Below, one piece after another: positions 1-12,900 of a stretch of 64,000 nucleotides of DNA. The translations under genes and the position numbers were made by a program. The notes under the pieces were generated by a model that did no database searches, was not told the origin of the DNA, and was given only the letters and a program-made list of their open reading frames with translations. This DNA is from Canna indica. Lineage: Eukaryota > Streptophyta > Magnoliopsida > Zingiberales > Cannaceae. Every line of letters starts with the position of its first letter. Position 1 is the stretch's first letter. The DNA lies in contig CP136893.1 in assembly GCA_034359265.1 (NCBI GenBank), forward strand, positions 49,177,501 through 49,241,500, in the 5' to 3' direction.

Positions 1-39
1 TTGAACTTCGTGGTATCGGCTAGAAACGCCCAGCAATCT

Positions 40-55
40 GAGTCCCGAGCGACTC
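40..55. other. Short dyad symmetry GAGTC-6-GACTC in the monomer
   Basis: A perfect 5-bp inverted repeat with a 6-bp spacer (CCGAGC). It extends to CTGAGTC/GACTC(C)AG if one extra base is allowed on the right arm. It recurs in monomers that carry the GAGTCCCGAGCGACTC form and is broken in the GAGTCACAAGCGACTC and GTGACCCGAGCGACTC subfamilies. The symmetry is directly visible. Any role as a protein-binding site or cruciform is inference. Confidence 0.6.
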
Positions 56-63
56 CAGAACAT

Positions 64-72
64 TCACTGTGA
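64..72. other. Nine-base palindrome TCACTGTGA in the monomer
   Basis: TCAC-T-GTGA is a 4-bp dyad around a single central base. It is found in most monomers, with a common TCATTGTGA variant and rarer TCACTATGA and TCAATGTGA forms that break it. It is one of three short symmetries per monomer. No function is demonstrated. Confidence 0.55.
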
Positions 73-273
73 TGGGAGAAGTTGTTAATCTAATTAGTTT
101 TGACAGACTAATACAAATAATTGCACGATTTTTCGAATAGAATCTTGAACGAAGCCGACTGATTGAACTTCTGGGTATCGGCTAGAAATGCCCAGCAATC
201 TGAGTCCCGAGCGACTCCATAACATTCATTGTGATGGGAGAAGTTTTTAATCGAGTTATTTTTGACACACTAA

Positions 274-287
274 TGCAAAGAATTGCA
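274..287. other. Short dyad symmetry TGCAA-4-TTGCA in the monomer
   Basis: A perfect 5-bp inverted repeat around AGAA, seen in the second monomer and in most monomers of the AATGCAAAGAATTGC class. The AATACAAATAATTGC subfamily loses it. The AAGAACTGCATG subfamily changes the right arm to CTGCA, leaving a TGCA-6-TGCA symmetry. It may be a binding site or hairpin seed, but nothing in the sequence proves use. Confidence 0.55.
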
Positions 288-3200
288 CGCTTTTTGGAAT
301 AGAATCTTGAACGAAGCCGACTGATTGAACTTCGGGGTATCGGCTAGAAACGCCCAACAATATGAGTCCCGAGCGACTCCATAACATTCACTGTGATGGG
401 AGAAGTTGTTAATCGAGTTATTTATGACAAACTAATGCAAAGAATTGCACGATTTTTGCAATAGAATCTTAAACGAAACCGACTGGTTGAACTTCGGGGT
501 ATCGAATAGAAACGCCCAGCAATTTGAGTCCCGAGCGACTCCAGAACATTCACTGTGATGGGAGAAGTTGTTAATCTAATTAGTTTTGACAGACTAATAC
601 AAATAATTGCACGATTTTTCGAATAGAATCTTGAACGAAGCCGACTGATTGAACTTCTGGGTATCGGCTAGAAATGCCCAGCAATCTGAGTCCCGAGCGA
701 CTCCAGAACATTCATTATGATGGGAGAAGTTGTTAATCTAGTTATTTTTGACTGACTAATACAAATAATTGCAAGATTTTTCGAATAGAATCTTGAACGA
801 AGCCGACTGATTGAACTTTGGGGTATCGGCTAGAAATGCCCAGCAATCTGAGTCCCGAGCGACTCCATAACATTCACTGTGATGGGAGAAGTTGTTAATC
901 GAGTTATTTATGACAAACAAATGCAAAGAATTGCATGCTTTTTGGAATTGAATCTTGAACGAAGCCGACTGGTTGAACTTTGGGGTATCGGCTAGAAACG
1001 CCCAGCAATCTGAGTCCCGAGCGACTCCATAACATTCACTGTGGTGGGAGAAGTTGTTAATCGAGTTATTTATGACAAACTAATGCAAAGAATTGCATGC
1101 TTTTTGGAATTGAATCTTGAACGAAGCCGACTGGTTGAACTTCGGGGTATCGGCTAGAAACGCCCAACAATCTGAGTCCCGAGCGACTCCATAACATTCA
1201 CTGTGATGGGAGAAGTTGTTAATCGAGTAATTTTTGACAAACTAATGCAAAGAATTGCACGATTTTTGCAATAGAATCATGAACGAAGCCGACTGGTTGA
1301 ACTTCGGGGTATCGGCTAGAAACGCCCAGCAATCAGAGTCCCGAGCGACTCCATAACATTCACTGTGATGGTAGAAGTTGTTAATCGAGTTATTTATGAC
1401 AAACTAATGCAAATAATTGCATGCTTTTTGGAATTGAATCTTGAACGAAGCCTACTATCTGAACTTCGGGGTATCGGCTAGAAACGCCCAGCAATCTGAG
1501 TCCCGAGCGACTCCATAACATTCACTGTGATGGGAGAAGTTGTTAATGGAGTTATTTTTGACAAACTAATGCAAAGAATTGCACGCTTTTTCGAATAGAA
1601 TCTTGAACGAAGCCGACTAATTGAACTTCGCGGTATCGGCTAGAAACGCCCAGCAATCTGAGTCCCGAGTGACTCCATAACATTCACTGTGATGGGAGAA
1701 GTTGTTAATCGATTTATTTTTGACAAACTAATGCAAAGAATTGCACGCTTTTTCGTATAGAATCTTGAACGAAACCGACTGGTTGAACTTCGGGGTATCG
1801 AATAGAAACGCCCAGCAATCTGAGTCCCGAGCGACTCCAGAACATTCACTGTGATGGGAGAAGTTGTTAATCTAATTAGTTTTGACAGACTAATACAAAT
1901 AATTGCACGATTTTTCGAATAGAATCTTGAACGAAGCCGACTGATTGAACTTCTGGGTATCGGCTAGAAATGCCCAGCAATCTGAGTCCCGAGCGACTCC
2001 ATAACATTCATTGTGATGGGAGAAGTTTTTAATCGAGTTATTTTAGACACACTAATGCAAAGAATTGCACGCTTTTTGGAATAGAATCTTGAACGAAGCC
2101 GACTGATTGAACTTCGGGGTATCGGCTAGAAACGCCCAACAATCTGAGTCCCGAGCGACTCCATAACATTCACTGTGATGGGAGAAGTTGTTAATCGAGT
2201 TATTTATGACAAACTAATGCAAAGAATTGCACGATTTTTGCAATAGAATCTTGAACGAAACCGACTGGTTGAACTTCGGGGTATCGAATAGAAACGCCCA
2301 GCAATTTGAGTCCCGAGCGACTCCAGAACATTCACTGTGATGGGAGAAGTTGTTAATCTAATTAGTTTTGACAGACTAATACAAATAATTGCACGATTTT
2401 TCGAATAGAATCTTGAACGAAGCCGACTGATTGAACTTCTGGGTATCGGCTAGAAATGCCCAGCAATCTGAGTCCCGAGCGACTCCAGAACATTCATTGT
2501 GATGGGAGAAGTTGTTAATCTAGTTATTTTTGACTGACTAATACAAATAATTGCAAGATTTTTCAAATAGAATCTTGAACGAAGCCGACTGATTGAACTT
2601 TGGGGTATCGGCTAGAAATGCCCAGCAATCTGAGTCCCGAGCGACTCCATAACATTCACTGTGATGGGAGAAGTTGTTAATCGAGTTATTTATGACAAAC
2701 AAATGCAAAGAATTGCATGCTTTTTGGAATTGAATCTTGAACGAAGCCGACTGGTTGAACTTTGGGGTATCGGCTAGAAACGCCCAGCAATCTGAGTCCC
2801 GAGCGACTCCATAACATTCACTGTGGTGGGAGAAGTTGTTAATCGAGTTATTTATGACAAACTAATGCAAAGAATTGCATGCTTTTTGGAATTGAATCTT
2901 GAACGAAGCCGACTGGTTGAACTTCGGGGTATCGGCTAGAAACGCCCAACAATCTGAGTCCCGAGCGACTCCATAACATTCACTGTGATGGGAGAAGTTG
3001 TTAATCGAGTAATTTTTGACAAACTAATGCAAAGAATTGCACGATTTTTGCAATAGAATCTTGAACGAAGCCGACTGGTTGAACTTCGGGGTATCGGCTA
3101 GAAACGCCCAGCAATCAGAGTCCCGAGCGACTCCATAACATTCACTGTGATGGTAGAAGTTGTTAATCGAGTTATTTATGACAAACTAATGCAAATAATT

Positions 3201-3334
3201 GCATGCTTTTTGGAATTGAATCTTGAACGAAGCCTACTGTCTGAACTTCGGGGTATCGGCTAGAAACGCCCAACAATCTGAGTCCCGAGCGACTCCATAA
3301 CATTCACTGTGATGGGAGAAGTTGTTAATGGAGT

Positions 3335-6300
3335 TATTTTTGACAAACTAATGCAAAGAATTGCACGCTTTTTCGAATAGAATCTTGAACGAAGCCGACT
3401 AATTGAACTTCGCGGTATCAGCATGAAACGACCAGCAATCTGTGACCCGAGCGACTCTAGAACATTCACTGTGATGGGAGAAGTTGTTAATCGATTTATT
3501 TTTGACAAACTAATGCAAAGAATTGCACGCTTTTTCGTATAGAATCTTGAACGAAGCCGACTGATTGAACTTCGTGGTATCGGCTAGAAACGCCCAGCAA
3601 TCTGAGTCCCGAGCGACTCCAGAACATTCACTTTGATGGGAGAAGTTCTTAATCGAGTTATTTTTGACAAACTAATGCACAGAATTGTACGACTTTTGTA
3701 ATAGAATCTTGAACGAAGCCTTCTGGTTGAACTTCGGGGTATCGGCTAGAAACGCCTAGCAATCTGAGTGCCGAGCGACTCCAGAACATTCACTATGGTG
3801 GGAGAAGTTGTTAATCGAGTTATTTTTGACAAACTAATGCAAAGAATTGCACTATTTTTCAAATAGAATCTTGAACGAAGCTGACTGATTGAACTTCGGG
3901 GTATTGGCTCGAAACGACCAACAATCTATGACCCGAGCGACTCCAGAACATTCACTGTGATGGGAGAAGTTGTTAATCGAGTAATTTTTGACAAACTAAT
4001 GCAAAGAATTGCACGCTTTTTGGAATAGAATCTTCAACAAAGCCGACTGATTGAACTTCGGGGTATCGATTCGAAACGATCAGAAATCTGAGTCACGAGC
4101 GACTCCAGAACATTCACTGTGATGGTAGAAGTTTTTAATCGAGTTATTTTTGATAAACTAATGCAAAGAATTGCACGATTTTTCGAAGAGAATCTTGAAC
4201 GAAGCCAACTGATTGAACTTCGAAGTATCAGCTCGAAATGACCTACAATCTGTGACCCGAGCGACTCCAGAACATTCACTGTGATGGGAGAAGTTGTTAA
4301 TCGAGTTATTTTTGACAAACTAATGCAAAGAATTGCACGCTTTTTGGAATAGAATCTTGAACGAAGCCGACTGATTGAACTTCGGGGTATCGGTTCGAAA
4401 GGACCAGAAATCTGAGTCACAAGCGACTCCAGAACATTCACTGTGATGGGAGAAGTTGTTAATCGATTTATTTTTGACAGACTAATGCAAAGAATTGCAC
4501 GCTTTTTCGAATAGAATCTTGAACGAAGCCGACTGGTTGAACTTCGGGGTATCGGCTAGAAACGCCCAGCAATCTGAGTTCCGAGTGACTCCATAACATT
4601 CACTGTGATGGGAGAAGTTGTTAATCGAGTTATTTTTGACAAACTAATGCAAAGAATTGCACGATTTTTGGAATAGAATCTTGAACGAAACCGACTGGTT
4701 GAACTTCGGGGTATCGACTAGAAACGCCCAGCAATTTGAGTCTCGAGCGACTCCAGAACATTCACTGTGATGGGAGAAGTTGTTAATCTAATTAGTTTTG
4801 ACAGACTAATACAAATAATTGCACGATTTTTCGAATAGAATCTTGAACGAAGCCGACTGATTGAACTTCTGGGTATCGGCTAGAAATGCCCAGCAATCTG
4901 AGTCCCGAGCGACTCCAGAACATTCACTGTGATGGGCGAAGTTGTTAATCGAGTTATTTTTGACAAACTAATGCAAAGAATTGCACGACTTTTTCGAATA
5001 GAATCTTGAATAAAGCCGACTGGTTGAACTTTGGGGTATCGACTAGAAACGCCCTGCAATCTAAGTCCCGAGCGACTCCAGAACATTCACTGTGATGGGA
5101 GAAGTTGTTAATGGAGTTATTTTGACAAACTAATGCAAAGAATTCCACGCTTTTTCGAATAGAATCTTGAACGAAGCCAACTGATTGAAATTCGCGGTAT
5201 CAGCTCGAAACGACCAGCAATCTATGACCCGAGTGACTCTTGAACATTTACTGTGATGGGAGAAGTTGTTAATCGATTTATTTTTGACAAACTAATGCAA
5301 AGAATTGCACGCTTTTTCGTATAGAATCTTGAACGAAGCCGACAGATTGAACTTCGGGGTATCGGCTCTGAACGACCAGCAATCTATGACCCGAGCGACT
5401 CCAGAACATTCACTGTGATGGGAGAAGTTGTTAATCGAGTAATTTTTTACAAAATAATGCAAAGAATTGCACTCTTTTTGGAATAGAATCTTCAACGATG
5501 CCGACTGATTGAACATCGGGGTATCGATTCCAGAACATTCACTGTGATGGTAGAAGTTGTTTATCGAGTTATTTTTGATAAACTAATGCAAAGAATTGCA
5601 CGATTTTTCAAAGAGAATCTTGAACGAAGCCGACTAATTGAACTTCGAAGTATCAGCTCGAAACGACCTGCAATTTGTGACCCGAGCGACTACAGAACAT
5701 TCACTGTGATGGGAGAAGTTGTTAATCAAGTTATTTTTGATAAACTCATGCAAAGATTTACACGCTTTTTGGAATAGAATCTTGAACGAAGCAGACAGAT
5801 TGAACTTCGGGGTATCGGTTCGAAACGACCAGAATTCTGAGTCACAAGCGACTCGAGAACTTTCACTGTGATGGGAGAAATTGTTAATCGATTTATTTTA
5901 GACAGACTAATGCAAAGAATTGCATGCTTTTTCAAATAGAATCTAGAACGAAGTCGACTGATTGACCTTCGGGGTATCGGCTAGAAACGCCCAGCAATCT
6001 AAGTCCCGAGCGACTCCAGAACATTCACTGTGATGGGAGAGTTGTTAATCGAGAAATTTTTGACAAACTAATGCAAAGAATTGCACGCTTTTTGGAATAG
6101 AATCTTCAACAAAGCCGACTGATTGAACTTCGGGGTATCGATTCGAAACGATCAGAAATCTGAGTCACGAGCGACTCCAGAATATTCACTGTGATGGTAG
6201 AAGTTGTTAATCGAGTTATTTTTGATAAACTAATGCAAAGAATTGCACGATTTTTTGAAGAGAATCTTAAACGAAGCCAACTGATTGAACTTCGAAGTAT

Positions 6301-8110
6301 CAGCTCGAAATGACCTGCAATCTGTGACCCGAGCGACTCCAGAACATTCATTGTGATGGGAGAAGTTGTTAATCGAGTTATTTTTGACAAACTAATGCAA
6401 AGAATTGCACGCTTTTTGGAATAGAATCTTGAACGAAGCCGACTGATTGAACTTCGGGGTATCGGTTCGAAAGGACCAGAAATCTGAGTCACAAGCGACT
6501 CCAGAACATTCACTGTGATGGGAGAAGTTGTTAATCGATTTATTTTTGACAGACTAATGCAAAGAATTGCACGCTTTTTCGAATAGAATCTTGAACGAAG
6601 CCGACTGGTTGAACTTCGGGGTATCGGCTAGAAACGCCCAGCAATCTGAGTCCCGAGTGACTCCATAACATTCACTGTGATGGGAGAAGTTGTTAATCGA
6701 GTTATTTTTGACAAACTAATGCAAAGAATTGCACGATTTTTGGAATAGAATCTTGAACGAAACCGACTGGTTGAACTTCGGGGTATCGACTAGAAACGCC
6801 CAGCAATTTGAGTCCCGAGCGACTCCAGAACATTCACTGTGATGGGAGAAGTTGTTAATCTAATTAGTTTTGACACACTAATACAAATAATTGCACGATT
6901 TTTCGAATAGAATCTTGAACGAAGCCGACTGATTGAACTTCTGGATATCGGCTAGAAATGCCCAGCAATCTGAGTCCCGAGCGACTCCATAACATTCATT
7001 GTGATGGGAGAAGTTTTTAATCGAGTTATTTTTGACACACTAATGCAAAGAATTGCACGCTTTTTGGAATAGAATCTTGAACGAAGCCGACTGATTGAAC
7101 TTCGGGGTATCGGCTAGAAACGCCCAACAATCTGAGTCCCGAGCGACTCCATAACATTCACTGTGATGGGAGAAGTTGTTAATCGAGTTATTTTTGACAA
7201 ACTAATGCAAAGAATTGCACGATTTTTGCAATAGAATCTTGAACGAAGCCGACTGGTTGAACTTCGGGGTATCGGCTAGAAACGCCAAGCAATCTGAGTC
7301 CCGAGCGACTCCAGAACATTCATTGTGATGGGAGAAGTTGTTAATCTAGTTATTTTTGACTGACTAATACAAATAATTGAACGATTTTTCGAATAAAATC
7401 TTGAACGAAGCCGACTGATTGAACTTCGGGGTATCGGCTAGAAACGCCCAGCAATCTAAGTCCCGAGCGACTCCATAACATTCACTGTGATGGGAGAAGT
7501 TGTTAATCGAGTTATTTATGACAAACTAATGCAAAGAATTGCATGCTTTTTGGAATTGAATCTTGAACGAAGCCGACTGGTTGAACTTCGGGGTATCGGC
7601 TAGAAACGCCCAGCAATCTGAGTCCCGAGCGACTCCATAACATTCACTGTGATGGGAGAAGTTGTTAATCGAGTTATTTATGACAAACTAATGCAAAGAA
7701 TTGCATGCTTTTTGGAATTGAATCTTGAACGAATCCGACTGGTTGAACTTCGGGGTATCGGCTAGAAACGCCCAACAATCTGAGTCCCGAGCGACTCCAT
7801 AACATTCACTGTGATGGGAGAAGTTGTTAATCGAGTTATTTTTGACAAACTAATGCAAAGAATTGCACGATTTTTGCAATAGAATCTTGAACGAAGCCGA
7901 CTGGTTGAACTTCGGGGTATCGGCTAGAAACGCCCAGCAATCTGAGTCCCGAGCGACTCCATAACATTCACTGTGATGGGAGAGTTGTTAATCGAGTAAT
8001 TTTTGACAAACTAATGCAAAGAATTGCACGCTTTTTGGAATAGAATCTTCAACAAAGCCGACTGATTGAACTTCGGGGTATCGATTCGAAACGATCAGAA
8101 ATCTGAGTCA
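3335..8110. repeat. Large duplicated satellite block, copy 1
   Basis: A 4.8-kb stretch that matches 9,779-14,915. The offset is 6,444 bp at the left. It becomes 6,477 after a 33-bp deletion in this copy near 5,530, and 6,801 after a 324-bp expansion in the other copy near 13,127. Rare shared variants confirm the pairing, such as GAAGTTCTTAATCGAG (3,645 / 10,088), ATTTTTTACAAAATAATGC (5,443 / 11,886) and CTTCAACAAAGCC (6,104 / 12,581). Inside it, 4,032-4,880 and 6,104-6,950 are themselves related at a shift of 2,072 bp. Confidence 0.85.
5431..5560. repeat. Monomer with 33-bp internal deletion
   Basis: The distance between successive GTTGTTAATC boxes here is 129 bp instead of 162. The sequence jumps from GTATCGATTC straight to CAGAACATTC at 5,530/5,531. 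The intact partner near 11,960-12,010 shows the missing 33 bp. A C/CAG microhomology makes the exact breakpoint ambiguous by a base. This is a clean length mutation specific to copy 1 of the duplicated block. Confidence 0.9.
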
Positions 8111-9900
8111 CGAGCGACTCCATAACATTCACTGTGATGGGAGAAGTTGTTAATGGAGTTATTTTTGACAAACTAATGCAAAGAATTGCACGCTTTTTCG
8201 AATAGAATCTTGAACGAAGCCGACTAATTGAACTTCGCGGTATCAGCATGAAACGACCAGCAATCTGTGACCCGAGCGACTCTAGAACATTCACTGTGAT
8301 GGGAGAAGTTGTTAATCGATTTATTTTTGACAAACTAATGCAAAGAATTGCACGCTTTTTCGTATAGAATCTTGAACGAAGCCGACTGATTGAACTTCGT
8401 GGTATCGGCTAGAAACGCCCAGCAATCTGAGTCCCGAGCGACTCCATAACATTCATTGTGATGGGAGAAGTTTTTAATCGAGTTATTTTTGACACACTAA
8501 TGCAAAGAATTGCACGCTTTTTGGAATAGAATCTTGAACGAAGCCGACTGATTGAACTTCGGGGTATCGGCTAGAAACGCCCAACAATCTGAGTCCCGAG
8601 CGACTCCATAACATTCACTGTGATGGGAGAAGTTGTTAATCGAGTTATTTTTGACAAACTAATGCAAAGAATTGCACGATTTTTGCAATAGAATCTTGAA
8701 CGAAGCCGACTGGTTGAACTTCGGGGTATCGGCTAGAAACGCCAAGCAATCTGAGTCCCGAGCGACTCCAGAACATTCATTGAGATGGGAGAAGTTGTTA
8801 ATCTAGTTATTTTTGACTGACTAATACAAATAATTGCACGATTTTTCGAATAGAATCTTGAACGAAGCCGACTGATTGAACTTCGGGGTATCGGCTAGAA
8901 ACGCCCAGCAATCTGAGTCCCGAGCGACTCCATAACATTCACTGTGATGGGAGAAGTTGTTAATCGAGTTATTTATGACAAACTAATGCAAAGAATTGCA
9001 TGCTTTTTGGAATTGAATCTTGAACGAAGCCGACTGGTTGAACTTCGGGGTATCGGCTAGAAACACCCAGCAATCTGAGTCCCGAGCGACTCCATAACAT
9101 TCACTGTGATGGGAGAAGTTGTTAATCGAGTTATTTATGACAAACTAATGCAAAGAATTGCATGCTTTTTGGAATTGAATCTTGAACGAAGCCGACTGGT
9201 TGAACTTCGGGGTATCGGCTAGAAACGCCCAACAATCTGAGTCCCGAGCGACTCCATAACATTCACTGTGATGGGAGAAGTTGTTAATCGAGTTATTTTT
9301 GACAAACTAATGCAAAGAATTGCACGATTTTTGCAATAGAATCTTGAACGAAGCCGACTGGTTGAACTTCGGGGTATCGGCTAGAAACGCCCAGCAATCT
9401 GAGTCCCGAGCGACTCCATAACATTCACTGTGATGGGAGAGTTGTTAATCGAGTAATTTTTGACAAACTAATGCAAAGAATTGCACGCTTTTTGGAATAG
9501 AATCTTCAACAAAGCCGACTGATTGAACTTCGGGGTATCGATTCGAAACGATCAGAAATCTGAGTCACGAGCGACTCCATAACATTCACTGTGATGGGAG
9601 AAGTTGTTAATGGAGTTATTTTTGACAAACTAATGCAAAGAATTGCACGCTTTTTCGAATAGAATCTTGAACGAAGCCGACTAATTGAACTTCGCGGTAT
9701 CAGCATGAAACGACCAGCAATCTGTGACCCGAGCGACTCTAGAACATTCACTGTGATGGGAGAAGTTGTTAATCGATTTATTTTTGACAAACTAATGCAA
9801 AGAATTGCACGCTTTTTCGAATAGAATCTTGAACGAAGCCGACTAATTGAACTTCGCGGTATCAGCATGAAACGACCAGCAATCTGTGACCCGAGCGACT
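6993..9900. repeat. 9-mer HOR, 1,457 bp, two copies
   Basis: The monomer with CATTCATTGTGATGGG and GAAGTTTTTAATC, followed by CCCAACAA and TATTTATGAC monomers, starts at 6,993 and again at 8,450. The shift is nine monomers minus one base. Both copies end with the one-base-short GGGAGAGTTG monomer followed by ATCGATTCGAAACGATC. A third copy of the 6,993-8,040 part lies at 13,794 inside copy 2 of the larger block. Confidence 0.85.
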
Positions 9901-12900
9901 CTAGAACATTCACTGTGATGGGAGAAGTTGTTAATCGATTTATTTTTGACAAACTAATGCAAAGAATTGCACGCTTTTTCGTATAGAATCTTGAACGAAG
10001 CCGACTGATTGAACTTCGTGGTATCGGCTAGAAACGCCCAGCAATCTGAGTCCCGAGCGACTCCAGAACATTCACTGTGATGGGAGAAGTTCTTAATCGA
10101 GTTATTTTTGACAAACTAATGCACAGAATTGTACGACTTTTGTAATAGAATCTTGAACGAAGCCTTCTGGTTGAACTTCGGGGTATCGGCTAGAAACACC
10201 TAGCAATCTGGGTGCCGAGCGACTCCAGAACATTCACTATGATGGGAGAAGTTGTTAATCGAGTTATTTTTGACAAACTAATGCAAAGAATTGCACCATT
10301 TTTCAAATAGAATCTTGAACGAAGCTGACTGATTGAACTTCGGGGTATTGGCTCGAAACGACCAACAATCTATGACCCGAGCGACTCCAGAACATTCACT
10401 GTGATGGGAGAAGTTGTTAATCGAGTAATTTTTGACAAACTAATGCAAAGAATTGCACGCTTTTTGGAATAGAATCTTCAACAAAGCCGACTGATTGAAC
10501 TTCGGGGTATCGATTCGAAACGATCAGAAATCTGAGTCACGAGCGACTCCAGAACATTCACTGTGATGGTAGAAGTTGTTAATCGAGTTATTTTTGATAA
10601 ACTAATGCAAAGAATTGCACGATTTTTCGAAGAGAATCTTGAACGAAGCCAACTGATTGAACTTCGAAGTATCAGCTCGAAATGACCTACAATCTGTGAC
10701 CCGAGCGACTCCAGAACATTCACTGTGATGGGAGAAGTTGTTAATCGAGTTATTTTTGACAAACTAATGCAAAGAATTGCACGCTTTTTGGAATAGAATC
10801 TTGAACGAAGCCGACTGATTGAACTTCGGGGTATCGGTTCGAAAGGACCAGAAATCTGAGTCACAAGCGACTCCAGAACATTCACTGTGATGGGAGAAGT
10901 TGTTAATCGATTTATTTTTGACAGACTAATGCAAAGAATTGCACGCTTTTTCGAATAGAATCTTGAACGAAGCCGACTGGTTGAACTTCGGGGTATCGGC
11001 TAGAAACGCCCAGCAATCTGAGTTCCGAGTGACTCCATAACATTCACTGTGATGGGAGAAGTTGTTAATCGAGTTATTTTTGACAAACTAATGCAAAGAA
11101 TTGCACGATTTTTGGAATAGAATCTTGAACGAAACCGACTGGTTGAACTTTGGGGTATCGATTAGAAACGCCCAGCAATTTGAGTCTCGAGCGACTCCAG
11201 AACATTCACTGTGATGGGAGAAGTTGTTAATCTAATTAGTTTTGACAGACTAATACAAATAATTGCACGATTTTTCGAATAGAATCTTGAACGAAGCCGA
11301 CTGATTGAACTTCTGGGTATCGGCTAGAAATGCCCAACAATCTGAGTCCCGAGCGACTCCAGAACATTCACTGTGATGGGCGAAGTTGTTAATCGAGTTA
11401 TTTTTGACAAACTAATGCAAAGAATTGCACGACTTTTTCGAATAGAATCTTGAATAAAGCCGACTGGTTGAACTTTGGGGTATCGACTAGAAACGCCCAG
11501 CAATCTAAGTCTTGAGCGACTCCAGAACATTCACTGTGATGGGAGAAGTTGTTAATGGAGTTATTTTGACAAACTAATGCAAAGAATTCCACGCTTTTTC
11601 GAATAGAATCTTGAACGAAGCCAACTGATTGAAATTCGCGGTATCAGCTCGAAACGACCAGCAATCTATGACTCGAGTGACTCTTGAACATTTACTGTGA
11701 TGGGAGAAGTTGTTAATCGATTTATTTTTGACAAACTAATGCAAAGAATTGCACGCTTTTTCGTATAGAATCTTGAACGAAGCCGACAGATTGAACTTCG
11801 GGGTATCGGCTCTGAACGACCAGCAATCTATGACCCGAGCGACTCCAGAACATTCACTGTGATGGGAGAAGTTGTTAATCGAGTAATTTTTTACAAAATA
11901 ATGCAAAGAATTGCACTCTTTTTGGAATAGAATCTTCAACGATGCCGACTAATTGAACATCGGGGTATCGATTCGAAACGATCAGAAATCTGAGTCACGA
12001 GCGACTTCAGAACATTCACTGTGATGGTAGAAGTTGTTTATCGAGTTATTTTTGATAAACTAATGCAAAGAATTGCACGATTTTTCAAAGAGAATCTTGA
12101 ACGAAGCCGACTAATTGAACTTCGAAGTATCAGCTCGAAACGAGCTGCAATTTGTGACCCGAGCGACTACAGAACATTCACTGTGATGGGAGAAGTTGTT
12201 AATCAAGTTATTTTTGATAAACTCATGCAAAGATGTGCACGCTTTTTGGAATAGAATCTTGAACGAAGCCGATAGATTGAACTTCGGGGTATCGGTTCGA
12301 AACGACCAGAATTCTGAGTCACAAGCGACTCCAGAACTTTCACTGTGATGGGAGAAATTGTTAATCGATTTATTTTAGACAGACTAATGCAAAGAATTGC
12401 ATGCTTTTTCGAATAGAATCTAGAATGAAGTCGACTGATTGACCTTCGGGGTATCGCCTAGAAACGCCCAGCAATCTAAGTCCCGAGCGACTCCAGAACA
12501 TTCACTGTGATGGGAGAGTTGTTAATCGAGAATTTTTTGACAAACTAATGCAAAGAATTGCACGCTTTTTGGAATAGAATCTTCAACAAAGCCGACTGAT
12601 TGAACTTCGGGGTATCGATTCGAAACGATCAGAAATCTGAGTCACGAGCGACTCCAGAATATTCACTGTGATGGTAGAAGTTGTTAATCGAGTTATTTTT
12701 GATAAACTAATGCAAAGAATTGCACGATTTTTCGAAGAGAATCTTGAACGAAGCCAACTGATTGAACTTCGAAGTATCAGCTCGAAATGACCTGCAATCT
12801 AAGTCCCGAGTGACTCCATAACATTCACTGTGATGGGAGAAGTTGTTAATCGAGTTATTTTTGACAAACTAATGCAAAGAATTGCACGCTTTTTGGAATA

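Larger units (their letters stand above)
1..162. repeat. Reference monomer (phase used for all monomer positions here)
   Basis: One full monomer, with position 1 set at the TTGAACTTCG box. Landmarks in the consensus are: TTGAACTTCG at 1-10; CTAGAA or TCGAA variant site at 20-25; dyad GAGTC/GACTC at 40-44/51-55; TCACTGTGA at 64-72; GTTGTTAATC at 81-90; dyad TGCAA/TTGCA at 112-116/121-125; a T tract of five (sometimes four or six) bases near 129-133; and GAATAG at 135-140. A majority monomer assembled by eye has 38 G and 33 C. This first copy belongs to the TAATTAGTTTTG / AATACAAATAATTGC subfamily, in which the TGCAA arm of the second dyad is lost. Confidence 0.95.
1..3564. repeat. 11-mer HOR, 1,782 bp, two copies
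   Basis: The TAATTAGTTTTG subfamily marker appears at 85 and 571, then again at 1867 and 2353. The shift is 1,782 bp, exactly 11 monomers, with the internal 486-bp spacing preserved. Other shared oddities include the GAAGTTTTTAATCGAG monomer and the consecutive TATTTATGAC monomers. The copies differ by a few substitutions. They diverge more in the last monomer, where the second copy carries GGTATCAGCATGAAACGACC near 3,414 and the first has the CTAGAA form. Confidence 0.88.

Noticed and set aside
2..20. CENP-B box at the TTCGGGGTATCGGCT element
   Set aside because: It has TTCG and the central A at the right spacing, but the required CGGG half is GGCT. Three of the nine core bases fail, and other subfamilies diverge further.
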